Part shown: piece by piece, positions 1 through 13,119 of the stretch | Layout: each line of letters starts with the position of its first letter | Position numbering within the stretch: the stretch's first letter is position 1 | Assembly (NCBI RefSeq): GCF_040581485.1 | Contig: NC_090134.1 | Location: 9,114,001-9,178,000, forward strand | DNA length: 64,000 nucleotides | Reading direction: 5' to 3' | From: Linepithema humile | Taxonomy: Eukaryota; Arthropoda; Insecta; Hymenoptera; Formicidae | Made by a program: the position numbers and the translations under genes | Notes under the pieces: generated by a model | Told to the model about the DNA's origin: nothing | Seen by the model: only the letters and a program-made list of their open reading frames with translations | Database searches by the model: none

Positions 1-74
1 GTTTACTTTATGAAGACAAAATATATGCGAGTAAATAAAAAGTTGATAATTTATATTGATTTAGTTTTTTACAG

Positions 75-1161
75 TTATCGTATTGAACGCATGATGAAAA
101 TTATTATATTAGAAAATAATAATCCTAAAAGCAAATATTTAATTCGTGATGAGATAACTTGCGCTGTAGACATTCATCGTCAAGCAATGAAGTTTGTATC
201 TATCTCGATAATGTATACATACAACATATCAATAAATTTTTATTTTTAAAGATTAGGCGAACTAATGTCGTCGAAATTTGAAGTCATGTTATGTTGTTTA
301 ATAGTTATGGGAGTGATTTCTCTGAGTCTCAATCTTTTACGAGTAAGCTTCAAATTTAAATTTTTAAACTTTATTATGAAATTATTACTATTCCATTAAA
401 ACTTAATTTTAATAATACCATTATGTTAAGAATAATCTTTCTATCTTATTGTTATTTCACCAACTGTACATAATTTTTCTTGATATAAATCTATTGCATT
501 TTCTGCTATTTAAAGATAAGAAGATAAGAAAAATTTACAATGTATTATAATTTGATATAACATAAACAGAACATTTACGATTAGTTTAATATTAGATTTC
601 ACAAATTGCATCATCTGACAAGAATAATGTTAAGGAAATGGTATGGCCCTTTGTGTTATCAACTGCCAGTATACTATACATGTTTACAGCGAATTATATC
701 GGACAAGATATTATAGATCTCAATAATTACTTATTCGTTACTATGTAAGAGATTTATTATGAAATATAATTGCACAAGATTTTATAATATAAATAATTAA
801 AATAAAAACTAATGCTATGTGTGTGGAGTTATCAGCTAAAAATTATTTGTAAATGTTTTACTATTTGTCAACTCACAGATATTTTATTCATAAAAAACCG
901 TAGATACAATGTTCCGTGGTACATAATTCCTTTGAATATGCAGAAAATAATACTCTTCCTGTTGCAAAGGGGCACCAAAGAATATGTAATTAGTGTCGGT
1001 GGACTTTTTGTGGGATCGTTAGAATGTTTTGCCACGGTAAAAAATATATTGTATTTTTATTAGAAATATATTGTATTTTTGTCGGAATAAAAGAAAATAT
1101 TTTATTGCAGTTGGTAAAGGCTTCGGTATCTTATTTTACTGTCATACATTCTACACGATGA
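75..1161 (+). CDS. OR-1: odorant receptor, 9-exon type, 3' part only (exons 5-9)
   Basis: Exons read at 75-191, 252-342, 596-744, 904-1036 and 1111-1161 (TGA). Exons 1-4 lie left of the window, and bases 1-74 are intron 4. The frame is open through all five exons. Exon 5 carries the conserved AVDIHRQAMK ending, exon 8 the WY-P-QK-ILFLLQRGTK block and exon 9 the C-terminal SVSYFTVIHSTR, the last transmembrane segment typical of insect ORs. The exon 7 acceptor must be the AG at 594-595, because the second AG nine bases downstream has become CAA. The family (7tm_6) forms odour-gated cation channels with Orco in sensory neurons. OR identity is certain; whether the whole gene is intact cannot be seen. 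Confidence 0.9.
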
Positions 1162-1959
1162 AGATAGATCGTAGCAGAATATAATATAATAGTAGTTAAA
1201 TATAATAATAATTAAAAGTACAGTAGTTTTAAGAACTAGATAAAAAATAAAAGTTTTTATCTTCTATAACATGCATTTTATTTTTTTCGAAGTAAAAAAT
1301 TTAATTTCTTAAATATATATAACATAAACTGAAATGTTTTGTGGCTAAAACAATTTAATAATGATTAGTGGCTAAAATTCGATCAGAGAAGTTGGTGCAA
1401 ATTCTTACGTGGCATTGGAACTAATTATCAGCAGTTTTTTATATTCATTTGAATATAAATAACAATAATTAATTTTACATTACGTTTCTAATTTTAACTT
1501 CTATAATTCACGATATTCAAACTAATATGTATCGTATAGCATACAAAAAGCAGTAAAAATTTTTTTCTCAAAAAATAAACGTACGATAGATATAAAAGCT
1601 ATAAGAGCTCGCATGGAAATGACGTTGTCATTGAAAAAAGAGAAAAACGCATGTGCAGCATTGGCACAAATAATTGTCTTCTAGATATTATTTTTTTCTC
1701 TCTATGAAAAATTTTGAAGTTTATTTAATTTGAAATCAATTGCTTATATACATGCACATTTTACTAATAAATTCGTTGAATTGCACATGTTTTGATCTCA
1801 CGATAGTATCTTGTGTTACCCTCAACTGAAAAATTTACGCTGAAACATATGCTAGAAAATGAGTTATTGAATATTTAATCGATACGTCGAGGAAGAAGGG
1901 GGTGAGAGCATATTTATGAATTTCATTGTAGTCATACATATTCCGGTGCTCGAAAAGAG
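1162..1959 (+). promoter_or_regulatory. Intergenic region and 5' flank of OR-2
   Basis: This 798-bp A+T-rich spacer has no coding exon. It holds two blocks that recur before other genes of the array: CGCATGTGCAGC at 1649-1660, about 300 bp before the OR-2 ATG, and TTTGATCTCACG at 1791-1802, about 160 bp before it. Closer to the gene is a GAGTTATTGAATATTTAATCG-like stretch ending near 1880. The recurrence at similar distances suggests promoter elements. No TATA box or start site could be assigned. Confidence 0.5.
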
Positions 1960-4900
1960 ATGATCTCTATCGAGACACAATATTTTAGTTTGAATAAAAT
2001 TCTTCTGCTCTCTGTTGGTTTATGGCCTTATCAAAAATCAAAACTTGTTCAATTTCAATTTATTTTAATCATTAGTATTCTTACGACCTTTGTTATGGTT
2101 CAGGTAAGACAATATTAAAAAGTTATTTTTATGTAATATATAAATTATAATCTGTATTAAAAATTTTGTACAATATTACAAATTAATGTTATAATACGTA
2201 ATAAAAGTTGATTATTTATTGACTATTCGTTGATTGTGTATAGATGTTATTATAATATTGTATAATAATTTCAATTATACGATTTTTATTTGTTTAATTA
2301 TTATGTACAATTTAAAATTCATTATTTGAAAGTTGCTAATTATATAAGAAAAATTAATTTTCGATACAATACACATATTAACAACAGAATTATTGTTTAT
2401 AGTTCACTACATTTTTTACTTCAAAATGTACTCTTGATTTCATTGTCAACATTTTTTCTAACGCATTTTTCTTTGTTATTATTGTTATAAAATATGTCGC
2501 ATTTGGTGTCAATACTGAAATTGTAAGTTAACAATTCATGTTATTTATTCAAACACACATGTACATATACCTCGGCAAAATTTTATTTTTAACAATTTTT
2601 TTATTTATAAGGAAATAATATTATAAGTAATCTAATTAATATATAGATCAAAGATTTATTAGCACAACTTCAACATATATACAACCACTTACGAGATGAA
2701 AATGAATGTGCTATCATTGAAAAGTATGGATATATTGCGAAACGTTATACGGTTATGCTTGCAAGTAAGTGTATCATAGATTTTTACATACACGTTTAAA
2801 CTGTCTATTTAACATGTAAGCTGTCAAAAATTGATAAAAAATAAATTTGGCAGACTATAATAAATTCTTTATACATACGCATATAACATGATACATATAC
2901 GAGGACTTACTAAAATAATAAATCTGCGGTTGATATACATGTATGCATATATATACAGGGTGTTCTATTATAAAACATCCACGCAAATTACTCCGAAGAT
3001 AAGGGTGATAGCAAAAAATGACCTTAACAAACGTTGTAGGATTAAAAGAGGGCCAACTGAGGGTAACCTTGACTTTGACCTCGCAGTTGATTTTCAAGGT
3101 CATTTAAAGGTCAGAGTAATTTTTTTAAATGGAAACCCCTATTTTTGATTCCAAAATTTAATAGCTGGTGTCAAGAGCTTTTCAAAACACTATAATAAAG
3201 TTATTTTTCATTAAGTACTTTTCGAGTTATGAGGCTTGTAAATTACAGTATTTTGACATAAAATACAAAATATCTTGTAAAACATTCAATTTTTGGGAAT
3301 TTTACCTTAATACTTTTATGTATAAAATAATGAGACGAATCAATTGGTATAAAGAAAACACATTGGTTTTAAAAAAAAGTATGCAGTTGCATATTGCAAA
3401 CTACATATTTTTTCTTGAAAGCAACTATGTGTTTTCTTTATACCAATTGATTCGTCTCATTATTTTATGCATAAAAGTATTAAGGTAAGATTCCCAAAAA
3501 TTGAATGTTTTACAAGATATTTTGTATTTTATGTCAAAATACTGTAATTTACAAGCCTCATAACTCGAAAAGTACTTAATGAAAAATAACTTCATTATAG
3601 TGTTTTGAAAAGCTCATGACACCAGCTATTAGATTTTGGAATCAAAAATAGGGGTTTTTATTTTAAAAAATTACTCTGACCTTCAAATGACCTTGAAAAT
3701 CAACTGCGAGGTCAAAGTCAAGGTCACCCTCAGTTGGCCCCCTTTTAATCCTACAACGTTTGTTAAGGTCATTTTTTGCTATCACCCTTATCTTCGGAGT
3801 AATTTGCGTGGATGTTTTATAATGGGACACCCTGTATATACAATATTGTATATGTATATACGTCTGTATATGACTGATACACGAACTGTGTACTTAAAAT
3901 ATGTATGTAATAAATGTAATTAATGGTAAATTTGTTCAAATTGCGTAAAATAGCAAATGTTGCTACTACTTATCACTCGAGTTTTTTTACTGTAATAAAT
4001 ATACATAAATCGATAATTAAATTAAAAATTAAAGTTAAAAATTAAAAATTAATTAAAATAATGTTAAATTTTATAATACATATGCGTGTGTGGTGTAATG
4101 TAAAGCATTTGAAATATATAAAATATTTTATAGCGAAATAACAACGATCGAATAGTAAAATAATGAATAATTTTTTCTTGAATGCTTTCAGTGATTGGTA
4201 TTTTTGGCATATTTATTTTTATTGTCATCCAATATGAAACAAGTGTCCTTGATATTATTTTACCAATAAATGAATCTCGACCACATCGCATACAAATCAC
4301 GACGGAATACTTCATCGATCAACAGAAATATTTCTTTTTACTTGTATTGCATGCAACAGCAGCATTTTGCCTAGGGGCGACTACAATAATAGCGGTAGGA
4401 ACAATGCTCATTGCGTATCTCCTACATACGTGTGGCATGTTTAGAATCGCCAGGTATGAAACAGACGTACAAATATAACCATACATATATTAATTATAAA
4501 AAAAACTGCATTTTTATTTTGATCAAATAAAGATAATGTTTATCTTACAAAGTCAATAAAAACACATAAATGCGGTAAACATTTTTACTTGTTATTCACA
4601 GTTATCGTATTGAACACACGCTGAGAATTAATGTATTAGAAAATAATAATTATAAAAAAATTAATTTAATGTACGACGAGATATTTTGTGCTGTAGACAT
4701 TCATCGGCAAGCTATGAGGTTTGTATCCATCTATAAAGTATTCGTATTTTAAATTACATTTATCTCAACGATATACAGGGTAATTGAAAACAACTTGATA
4801 TCCTTAAAATGTCATATTTTTGAGCGATTTCTAAGATGATTTTTCTTGTAGTAAAATTTTGTCCGAAGCTTAGTTTTTGAGTTATAATTGAAAATAGTTC

Positions 4901-6008
4901 GCTATTTACACACCGGTACAATGAATAGACAGAGATGTGCAACGCGTCATGAGACTATCAAGTGTTACGTTAGTCTTATGATGTGTTGCACCGTCCTGCC
5001 TATTCGTTGTGAGTAGCGAACTATTTTCAATTATAACTCAAAAACTAAGCTTCGGACAAAATTTTGCAAAAGGAAAAATAGTTTTAGAAATCGCTCAAGA
5101 ATATGATATTTCTAGAACATTAGGTTGTTTTGAATCATCCTGTAGCACCATGTAGCATCATATAGCATCATGCAGTAACCATTTTTTTGTCTTTAAAGAT
5201 TATCTAAACTTGTGGTACTTAGATTTGAGGCTATGTTGTTCTTTTTAATAGGATTCGGAGTAATTTCCTTGACCTTCAATCTCTTTCGAGTAAGTTTCAA
5301 ATTTTCTTCTTAAATTTATTGCTAAAGAAAAATTTAATATTTTTAAAATTATATTATGCGCATAATAAATGTTCTTTCTTACTGTAACTCATTTATCAAT
5401 TCATACTTTAGATTTCACAGATTGTATCATCTAAAAACAATATCGAAGAATTTTTGTTGCCTTGTTTGCTTGCAGTGGTCAGTATAATATACATGTTCGT
5501 AGCCAATTATATAGGACAAAATGTTACAGATCACAATAACCACGTATTTGATACTGCGTAAGAAAAATTTGTTATAAGATATAATTTTATTACCAGATTT
5601 TATAATTTCGATTCTTATATTTAAAAAATGGAAAGTTTATGTCGTGTTTGCAGAATTCACGTATACTAAGGGCCGTTTGTAGATTTCTAAATTTTTGTTA
5701 AATCATAAATAACTATACATATAAATTCGCAGGTACAATGTCGAGTGGTATATAGTTCCTTTGAATATGCAGAGAATAATACTTTTTCTATTGCAACGAG
5801 GTGCCAAAGATTTTACACTGGGTGTTGGTGGATTTTTTATCGGATCATTGGAGTGCTTCGCCACGGTAAAAATATATCCATATAGAAAATCATGAATATA
5901 TTCAAAGTAATATATTATTAATATTGTAACTATAAAAGCAGATATCTATAATTGCAGTTAGTGAAAACCTCGGTATCTTACTTTACTGTCATGCATTCTG
6001 TGCGGTAA
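1960..6008 (+). CDS. OR-2: intact 9-exon odorant receptor, 393 aa
   Basis: Exons: 1960-2103, 2403-2522, 2647-2764, 4192-4453, 4602-4718, 5199-5289, 5412-5557, 5733-5865 and 5958-6008 (TAA). All introns have GT-AG ends and the frame is open for 393 codons. The ATG at 1960 starts MISIETQYFSLNKILLLSVG, equivalent to the N-terminus of every paralogue. Exon 4 has TEYFIDQ and the CGMFRIA ending, exon 8 has ILFLLQRGAK and exon 9 has SVSYFTVMHS. The protein should be a seven-transmembrane OR subunit with cytoplasmic N-terminus, acting with Orco. Introns 3 and 5 are enlarged by fold-back elements at 2956-3834 and 4776-5142. Closest to OR-1 and OR-3 by eye. No damage seen. Confidence 0.93.
2956..3834. 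mobile_element. Fold-back MITE-like element (879 bp) in OR-2 intron 3
   Basis: The element starts CAGGGTGTTCT and ends GGGACACCCTG, with TA on both outer sides. The two arms are inverted copies almost to the centre near 3395, so the whole element could fold into one hairpin. It has no transposase. It carries many AGGTCA-type motifs in both arms, including TCAAGGTCA at 3094-3102. A TA target duplication and such tips fit Tc1/mariner-like non-autonomous elements, but the family assignment is inference. Confidence 0.85.
4776..5142. mobile_element. Fold-back MITE-like element (367 bp) in OR-2 intron 5
   Basis: It begins CAGGGTAATTGAAAACAAC and ends with the imperfect inverse GTTGTTTTGAATCATCCTG, flanked by TA on both sides. 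The arms pair along nearly their full length; for example, CCGAAGCTTAGTTTTTGAG in the left arm is inverted in the right arm. There is no coding capacity. The tip resembles the other CAGGGT elements here, but the interior is unrelated. Confidence 0.8.
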
Positions 6009-6898
6009 TAAGACAAAGATAAATTTATATAATATTACAGTGAGAATATATATTTAAATATTGTTTTAATGCCAAAAAAAGAAATATATATATATATAAT
6101 AAGAATGTGTAACTATATAAATTGTTTAATCAAAGAAGTTATTGTGTTAGATTCTTTCCAAAACAATTGCCAGCATTTTTAAAATATCTTATTCGAAATA
6201 TGAATAATAATAACTAACTTTACATTGCGCTTCAAAACGCGACTTTCCAAATTTGCTATATTCATACTTACGCGTTAGATATTATTTTTAAACAAATAAT
6301 TTATTCTTGTATCGTTAGCATTATTTAAATTTTTAACTTTTATATTGGTTCTTAGATGGCGAATGCGCAAAAATAATTATAAAATTAAATAATTTAATAT
6401 TTTTATTAAGAAATTACTTATTTAAGCAGCAATAATATGATAATTCATCTCATGTTGTATTAAAAGCTACAAGGTATTCTTTTCGTAGATATCTTAATGA
6501 ATGCGCGTATTGGAATGATATTGAACTCCGGAAAAAATTAAAAGCACACATGCGTAGTGAATAGATATCTTATAAGATATCTTTTTCTTTTTTTTTATGG
6601 AAAAAAACAACTGTTGAATTTTATTCGTTATTAAATCGATCGCTAAAGTATACACTTATGTATTATTATCTTACTACTAATTTTGTTTGCATTGAGCATA
6701 TTTTGATCTTACTGATACGACTATCACTGATAATATTTTGAATTGTTTTGTATTATACTCTGTTGGAAAATGTGCGCTAAAATATACGCTAGAAAATGAG
6801 TTATTGAATATTTTATCAATCAATGGAAAAAAGGTGGGAGGGATACACTCGTCTATTTCGTCATACGCAGTCATACGTATTTCGCAGCTCGTGAAGAT
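6009..6898 (+). promoter_or_regulatory. Intergenic region and 5' flank of OR-3
   Basis: An 890-bp A+T-rich spacer without exons. From about 6318 onward it is copied, with substitutions, before pseudogene OR-4 (from about 10685), so the OR-3/OR-4 duplication included this flank. It contains CACATGCGTAG near 6547 and TTTGATCTTACTG at 6702-6714, about 190 bp before the ATG; these correspond to the recurrent upstream blocks of the other genes. An ATGAGTTATTGAATATTTTAT stretch lies just upstream of the gene. Confidence 0.45.
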
Positions 6899-9867
6899 AT
6901 GAAGTATAAAAGAGTACAGTATTTTAATCTGAACAGGATTCTCCTACTTACTGTAGGATTATGGCCCAATTATCAATCAAGAGTCGCACAATTTCAATAT
7001 ATTTTATGCTTTAGTATCTTCGTTACTAGTATTTTGTTTCAGGTAAGACAGTTATATGTATTATTAAAATTATTACTACATAAAATAAGTTAAGATATAT
7101 TCTGATAATAATTGTCTACAATTAATAAATTGAAATTTCATAACAAATATTAACTATAAAAAGGTTAAAAATCAACCTCTATTATATATAATAATGCAAT
7201 TTATTATTATTTTTTATTTAATTATTATTATATATATTATTATATCTACAAAAAAATCAACATCTAATAATTTAAAACTTTAAGTATGCTAAGCACTAAA
7301 TTTTTAATGCAAATATTTTAATAATTAATGATTATAGTGTGCTACGTTTTTGACATCAAGATGTACTCTCGATTTTGTCATCCATATTTTTTCTTCCACA
7401 TTTTTTTCTGCTGTTATTTTAACAATATACATCTCATTTGGAGTTAATATTAAAGTTGTAAGTAAGCAATTGATAATATATAATTGATAATATATACTTG
7501 AATGTATAATACATAGGGTGAAGTACCTGAATTTCGGATACCATTTGTAATTGTTTAAATTTTAACCAAATAAGATTGTCAAAAATGTTGAAAAAATACA
7601 TTTTGCACTTGTTGCACTGTTATTTTGTTACATCCTTGTGCAACTTACAATAACTTTTTATTTTGATAATTATAAAATTATATCTTCAGAATAGCAATTT
7701 TTTATCTCGAATAAAAAGATTTTGTAATTTCGGGTATGATTCCTAATTATAGCCTAATTCCTAATTAGGATTAACCTAATTCCTATAATTAGGATTAGTC
7801 TAATCCCTAATTAACTAATACGTTTTTGGATTTATATATAGGTAAAGGATTTACTGGCACAACTTTACAATATATACAATCAATTAAATGATGTAAATGA
7901 ATACGCTATCGTAGAAAAATATAATTATTATGCAAAATGTTATACGATTGGACTTACAAGTAGGTAATAGTTTTGAATAATACAAATCAGTTCAATTTAG
8001 TTACAATAGATTATATGTATTTATCAATGTAGATATTTATATTTAAAAAATTTAATAATTAAATTAAAATAACGATAAAATTATATGTACCTCGTATAAC
8101 ATAAAAAAATTTTCAAACATTACAGAATAGAAAGTTTAATAATAATTTCTTTGAAATATTTCTAGCACTTGGTGTTTGCAGTACATTTACTATTCTTGTC
8201 GGTCAATATTGGTCGTATATTCTTGACATGGTTGTACCGATAAACGAATCTCGAACACATAATATGCTATTCACAGCGGAATACTTCATCGATCAAGACA
8301 GATATTTGGTTTTAAGTATGCTACATATGAGCGTAGCATGGTGTGTAGGGATAATGACCATGGTAGCTACAGGAGCAACACTTATTGCATATTTTGAATA
8401 CACTTGTGGAATGTTTAAGATTGCAAGGTAAAAGCGAGCGTAGAAATAGCGCTGCCAAAATTGTAAATATAAAAAAGATTGTGTTATTTTTTTTAACAAA
8501 TAAAAATGATATTTATTTTATGATGCAAAAATCATGCTATTCATACTATTTACAGTTACCGTATTGAACAAGCTGTGAATATCGATGTCTTAAAAAATAA
8601 TAATTTAAAAGAGATTTTAACATTCAAAGGAATAATTTGCGCTGTGAATATTCAACGAAAAGCTATGAAGTTAGTAAATACTTGACAATATGCGTATAGT
8701 ATGTACAGTAAGATTTTCTTGTTTTCGCAGATTATCCACACAGTTACTATCTAGATTTGAGATTATGTTCCTATTTTTAATAATATTTCATGTGTCTTCC
8801 ATGAGTCTTAATTTGTTTCGAGTAAGTTTTGTATTTTACTTTTAAATATTTGAATAAATTTTTTAAATATTTACTTTTAAAGAAGTATTTGATATGATAT
8901 ACGAGTCGTTGTTCCATTTGACAATCTATAAATTGTTTCAAAATTAGATAGATAGATAACATTATTCAATATGTACATACAAAGTGAATCGGCAATCTGG
9001 CGGCGGTTTTTATAAAATTCGAACTCTATTGCGTTTATGATAGAAGACTTTTTGTTTATAACACGACCGCTGCTTTAACGATCCTCCACAAATCCTCTCA
9101 TCGTAATTTTAGAACAACATTCACAGTTTTATGTTAAAACAAGTTTTCTCTCATGTATATTTATGTATAATCAATATCTTTTTTTCTCTATACATAAGTC
9201 AATCTTTAGTCTCAGGTTTAAAAAAACAATTGCTACTTATTATTTATACGATGAGTATAACGCAGAAGATCAAGTATCATTAAATTTCAGTTTTAGATTT
9301 TTCAGATTACATCATCCAAATTTGATATCAGGAAATTAATATTACCTGTGACATGTGTAACAGCTAATGTCATATATATGTTCCTGTCTAATAATGTAGG
9401 GCAAAGGATTACGGATCACAACAATGAAGTATATGCTACTGTGTAAGACTTTACGAGATATAATGCTGCAAAGATTGGCTTTATAGATTTTTAAATTAAA
9501 AGTAACACCTTCTCTCTTTGCAAAACGGCGCAAGCAAATATCATCTATAAAGCTATCCATCTTTCCTAGATTACCAATTTTCGTTCGCACAATTTTCTAG
9601 GTACAATGTTCAATGGTATTTAGCTCCTTTGCATATACAGAAAATGTTATTATTTCTGTTACAAAGAGCAGCCTCAGATTTTTCTTTAAGAGTCGGTGGA
9701 TTATTTATTGCATCATTTGAGTGTTTCGCGACGGTAAGAAGATGCAGAATAAATTTGCTAGATTATAAGTAAGTAATTGTATATGAGTATGATGAAAGAA
9801 AATATCCTTTTCGTAGTTGGTGAAGGCCTCGGTATCTTATTTCACTGTCATATATTCTACGTGGTGA
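6899..9867 (+). CDS. OR-3: intact 9-exon odorant receptor, 392 aa
   Basis: Exons: 6899-7042, 7338-7457, 7842-7959, 8166-8427, 8556-8669, 8731-8821, 9297-9442, 9601-9733 and 9817-9867 (TGA). The frame is open throughout. The ATG at 6899 starts MKYKRVQYFNLNRILLLTVG. Exon 4 has TEYFIDQDRY and CGMFKIA, exon 8 has PLHIQKMLLFLLQRAA, and exon 9 reads LVKASVSYFTVIYSTW. The RGTK of most paralogues is RAAS here. The exon 3 donor is GTAGGT, a little unusual. Expected role: ligand-binding OR subunit partnering Orco. OR-4 downstream is its decayed tandem copy. No lesion seen. Confidence 0.93.
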
Positions 9868-10059
9868 CAAGACTTTAATCAAGTAACAACAAGATTATAT
9901 AGAATGCTATTAGTAAAGAATAATGTAGAAACTAATTTTTATTAGTAACAATATACGAATACGAATATGGGATTGAGCAGTTGACATCACGTGGGCTTGC
10001 TCTAGATTACCTCGCCTCATTCGTCTTGCTATTTTTCTTAATTAAACACGCTTTCCAGG

Positions 10060-10270
<211 letters not shown>

Positions 10271-10341
10271 TTATAACACATTTATAATCCTATACTCGGC
10301 CGTCTTACACTCACATTCGACTTTGAATCTATACTGTAATC

Positions 10342-10570
10342 CAGGCCTGGCCAAAAGCTTGCTCGCAAGCAGCCTTCAGAGTCCGCTGGATGGGGACTCG
10401 GCCCCCACTATCTCGTCGTCCCCACTTATGTTTGTTCGCTATCTTTTATTCTAAGGCTTAGAACAAAAGATAGCGAGCAAACATAAGTGGGGACGGCAAG
10501 ATAGTGGGGGCCGAGTCCCCATCCAGCGGACTCTGAAGGCTGCTCGCGAGCAAGCTTTTGGCCGGGCCTG
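10342..10570. mobile_element. Hairpin MITE (229 bp) with 7-bp flanking repeat TGTAATC
   Basis: Starts CAGGCCTGGCC and ends GGCCGGGCCTG. The left arm (GCCAAAAGCTTGCTCGC and onward) is inverted in the right arm up to a centre near 10455. TGTAATC occurs directly outside both ends (10335-10341 and 10571-10577), a likely target site duplication. The CAGG tip and a 7-8 bp duplication resemble hAT-type MITEs; that assignment is inference. No coding capacity. Confidence 0.8.
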
Positions 10571-12675
10571 TGTAATCTCTTGTCCTAATTATAAGTCTTT
10601 ATCACTTTGCTCTTCGTGATTACTTTTTTCGGTTTCAGTTTTCTCTTCAACTTTGTCTTTTGTTTCATCGTCGTCTTCGTTTTCGCATTATTTAAATTTT
10701 TAACTTTTACATCGGTTCTTAGATGGCGAATGCGCAAAAACAATTATAAAATTAAATAATTTAAAACTATTCCTATTAAGAAATTACTTATTGAAGCAAC
10801 AATAATATGATAATTCACACGTTGTATTAAAAGCTAAAAAGTATTCCTTTCTAAGATATCTTGATGAATGCACGTATTAAAATGATGTTGGACATCGGAA
10901 AAAATTAAAAGCACACATGCGTGGTAAATAGATATCTTATAAGATATCTTTTTCTCTTTTGTTATGGAAAAAAATACCTGTTAAATTTTATTCGTTATTA
11001 AATCGATCGCTAAAGTATAAACACTTATGTATTATTATCTTACCATTAATTTTGTTGCATTGAGCATATTTCGATCTTACCGTTACGATTATTACTGATA
11101 ATATTTTAAATTGTTTTGTTATACTCAATTGGCAAATGTGCGCTATAATATGCTAGAAAATGAGTTATTGAATATTTTATTAAGCAATTCTCCTACTTAT
11201 TGTAGAATTATGGCCTAATTATCAATCAAGACTCGTACAATTTCAGTTTTTTGTGTGTTTCATTATCATGCTAGGCACTGTTTTGTTTCAGGTAAGACAG
11301 TTATATATGTATATTATTTAAAATTATTACCACATAAAATAAGCTAAGATATATCATCATGACAATCGTCTGCAACCAATAAATTAAAATTTTATAACAA
11401 ATATTAAAAATCAACTACTATTATATAATAATGCAATTTATACTATTATTTTTTATTTAATTATTATTATTATATATATCTACACATAAATCAATATGTA
11501 ATAATTTAAAACTTTAAGTATGTTAAGCATTAAATTAAAAAAAATCCAAATATTTTAATAAAATTAATAATTATAGTTTACCACGTTGTTGACATCAAGA
11601 TGTACTCTTGATTTTGTCATTCACATTCTTTCTTCCATATCGCGTTTTGCTCTACTTTTTTAGCAATATACATCGCATTTGGTGTTAATGTTACAGCTGT
11701 AAGTAAACAATTGGAAATATACGTTCGAATATATAGCACATACATATGTGTGCACGCGCGCGTGAATGTGTGTGTGTTTATATGTGTTTACCCAATTTTC
11801 AGTAATGCACTTAAATATTATAAAATTAAATTTCTGAAATTTTCAATAAATTTTTGACAAATTTTCGATCAGTTTTTTCCACAGATGTTTAAGAAAAAAG
11901 TTTCAAATAAAAATGTTTTTACAATATTTAGGTGTCTATTTAAAATGGGTCATGTGTACATATAGTTTTCATTAAATTTTTTATTTTAAATTTTTTAAAA
12001 TACATAAAAATATATGTTTCTGAATTTATATATAGCTAAAGGATTTACTGATAGAACTTTACAATGTATACAATCAATTATATGATGCAAATGAATACGC
12101 TATCGTAGAAAAATATAATTATAATGCAAAATGTTATACGATTGGACTTACAAGTAAGTAATATTTTTGAGTAATACAAATCAGTTTAATTTAGTTACAA
12201 TAGATTATATGTATTTATCAATGTAGATATTAAAAAATTTAATAATTAAATCAAATTAATAATTAAATTAAAATAACGATAAAATTATATATGTATCTCG
12301 TATAATACAAAAAAATTTTCAAGCATTATTAAAAAAAGTTTAATAATAATTTTTTGGAATTTTTTTTTTCTAGTATTTGGTGTTTGCGGTATAACTGCTA
12401 TTATTGTCGGTCATTATTGGTCGTGTATTCTTGACATTGTTTTACCGATAAACGAATCTCAAACACATAGTATGCTAGTAACAATGGAATATTTCATCGA
12501 TCAAGACAGATATTTCTTTTTAATTATGCTGCATATGAACTTAGCAGCTTGTATAGCGACAATGTCAATGTTAGCTACAGGAACGACATTTATTGCGTAT
12601 CTTGAACACACTTGTGAAATGTTTAGAATCGCAAAGTAAGAGTAAGCGTAGAAATAACGATCAAAATTTTAAATA

Positions 12676-13119
12676 CCCGAGAAAAAATGGTATAATTAAT
12701 CAGATATAAATATATATAATTAGTTACAAAAAGATCTAATAACATATGTAGTTTTATATGATCATATAAAATATCACATCTTATCAGATCTTTTTATAAC
12801 TAATTATACAGTGATGGGAGAAATAAAAAATAACTTCATTATAGTGTTTTGAAAAACTCTTGACACCAGCTTTAAGAATATGTAATAGAAAATAGAAGTT
12901 TCCATTTAAGATTTCAAAGTTGACCTTCGCAGTGTCCTTCAAGGTCACATAAAGGTCATTTCAATATAACCATATAATAGATCATTTGATATACTAAAAC
13001 TTTTGTATTGAACATTTTCTTCCATAATCATTATTTTCCAAGATATTTGACCGTTACGGAACTTTCTCCCATCACTGTATATATTTACATCTGACCATAT
13101 TATACCATTTTTTCTCGGG
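12676..13119. mobile_element. Outer fold-back element in OR-4 intron 4, split by a nested insertion
   Basis: The ends are CCCGAGAAAAAATGGTATAA and its exact inverse, each bordered by TA. An internal palindrome (about 12719-12807, around TATATGATCATATA) follows the left end. The right part is separated from it by the nested element at 12809-13077. No coding capacity. Confidence 0.75.
12809..13077. mobile_element. Nested TIR element (269 bp), tip CAGTGATGGGAGAAA
   Basis: Terminal inverted repeats CAGTGATGGGAGAAA and TTTCTCCCATCACTG with TA on both sides lie inside the element at 12676-13119. Its interior shares a stretch with the OR-2 intron 3 element (TAACTTCATTATAGTGTTTT followed by GACACCAGCT), and it also contains several AGGTCA motifs, so the two are related by descent or module exchange. 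Confidence 0.8.

Noticed and set aside
2888..3923. Open frames on both strands in OR-2 intron 3
   Set aside because: Mirror-image frames produced by the palindrome; same peptide appears from both arms.
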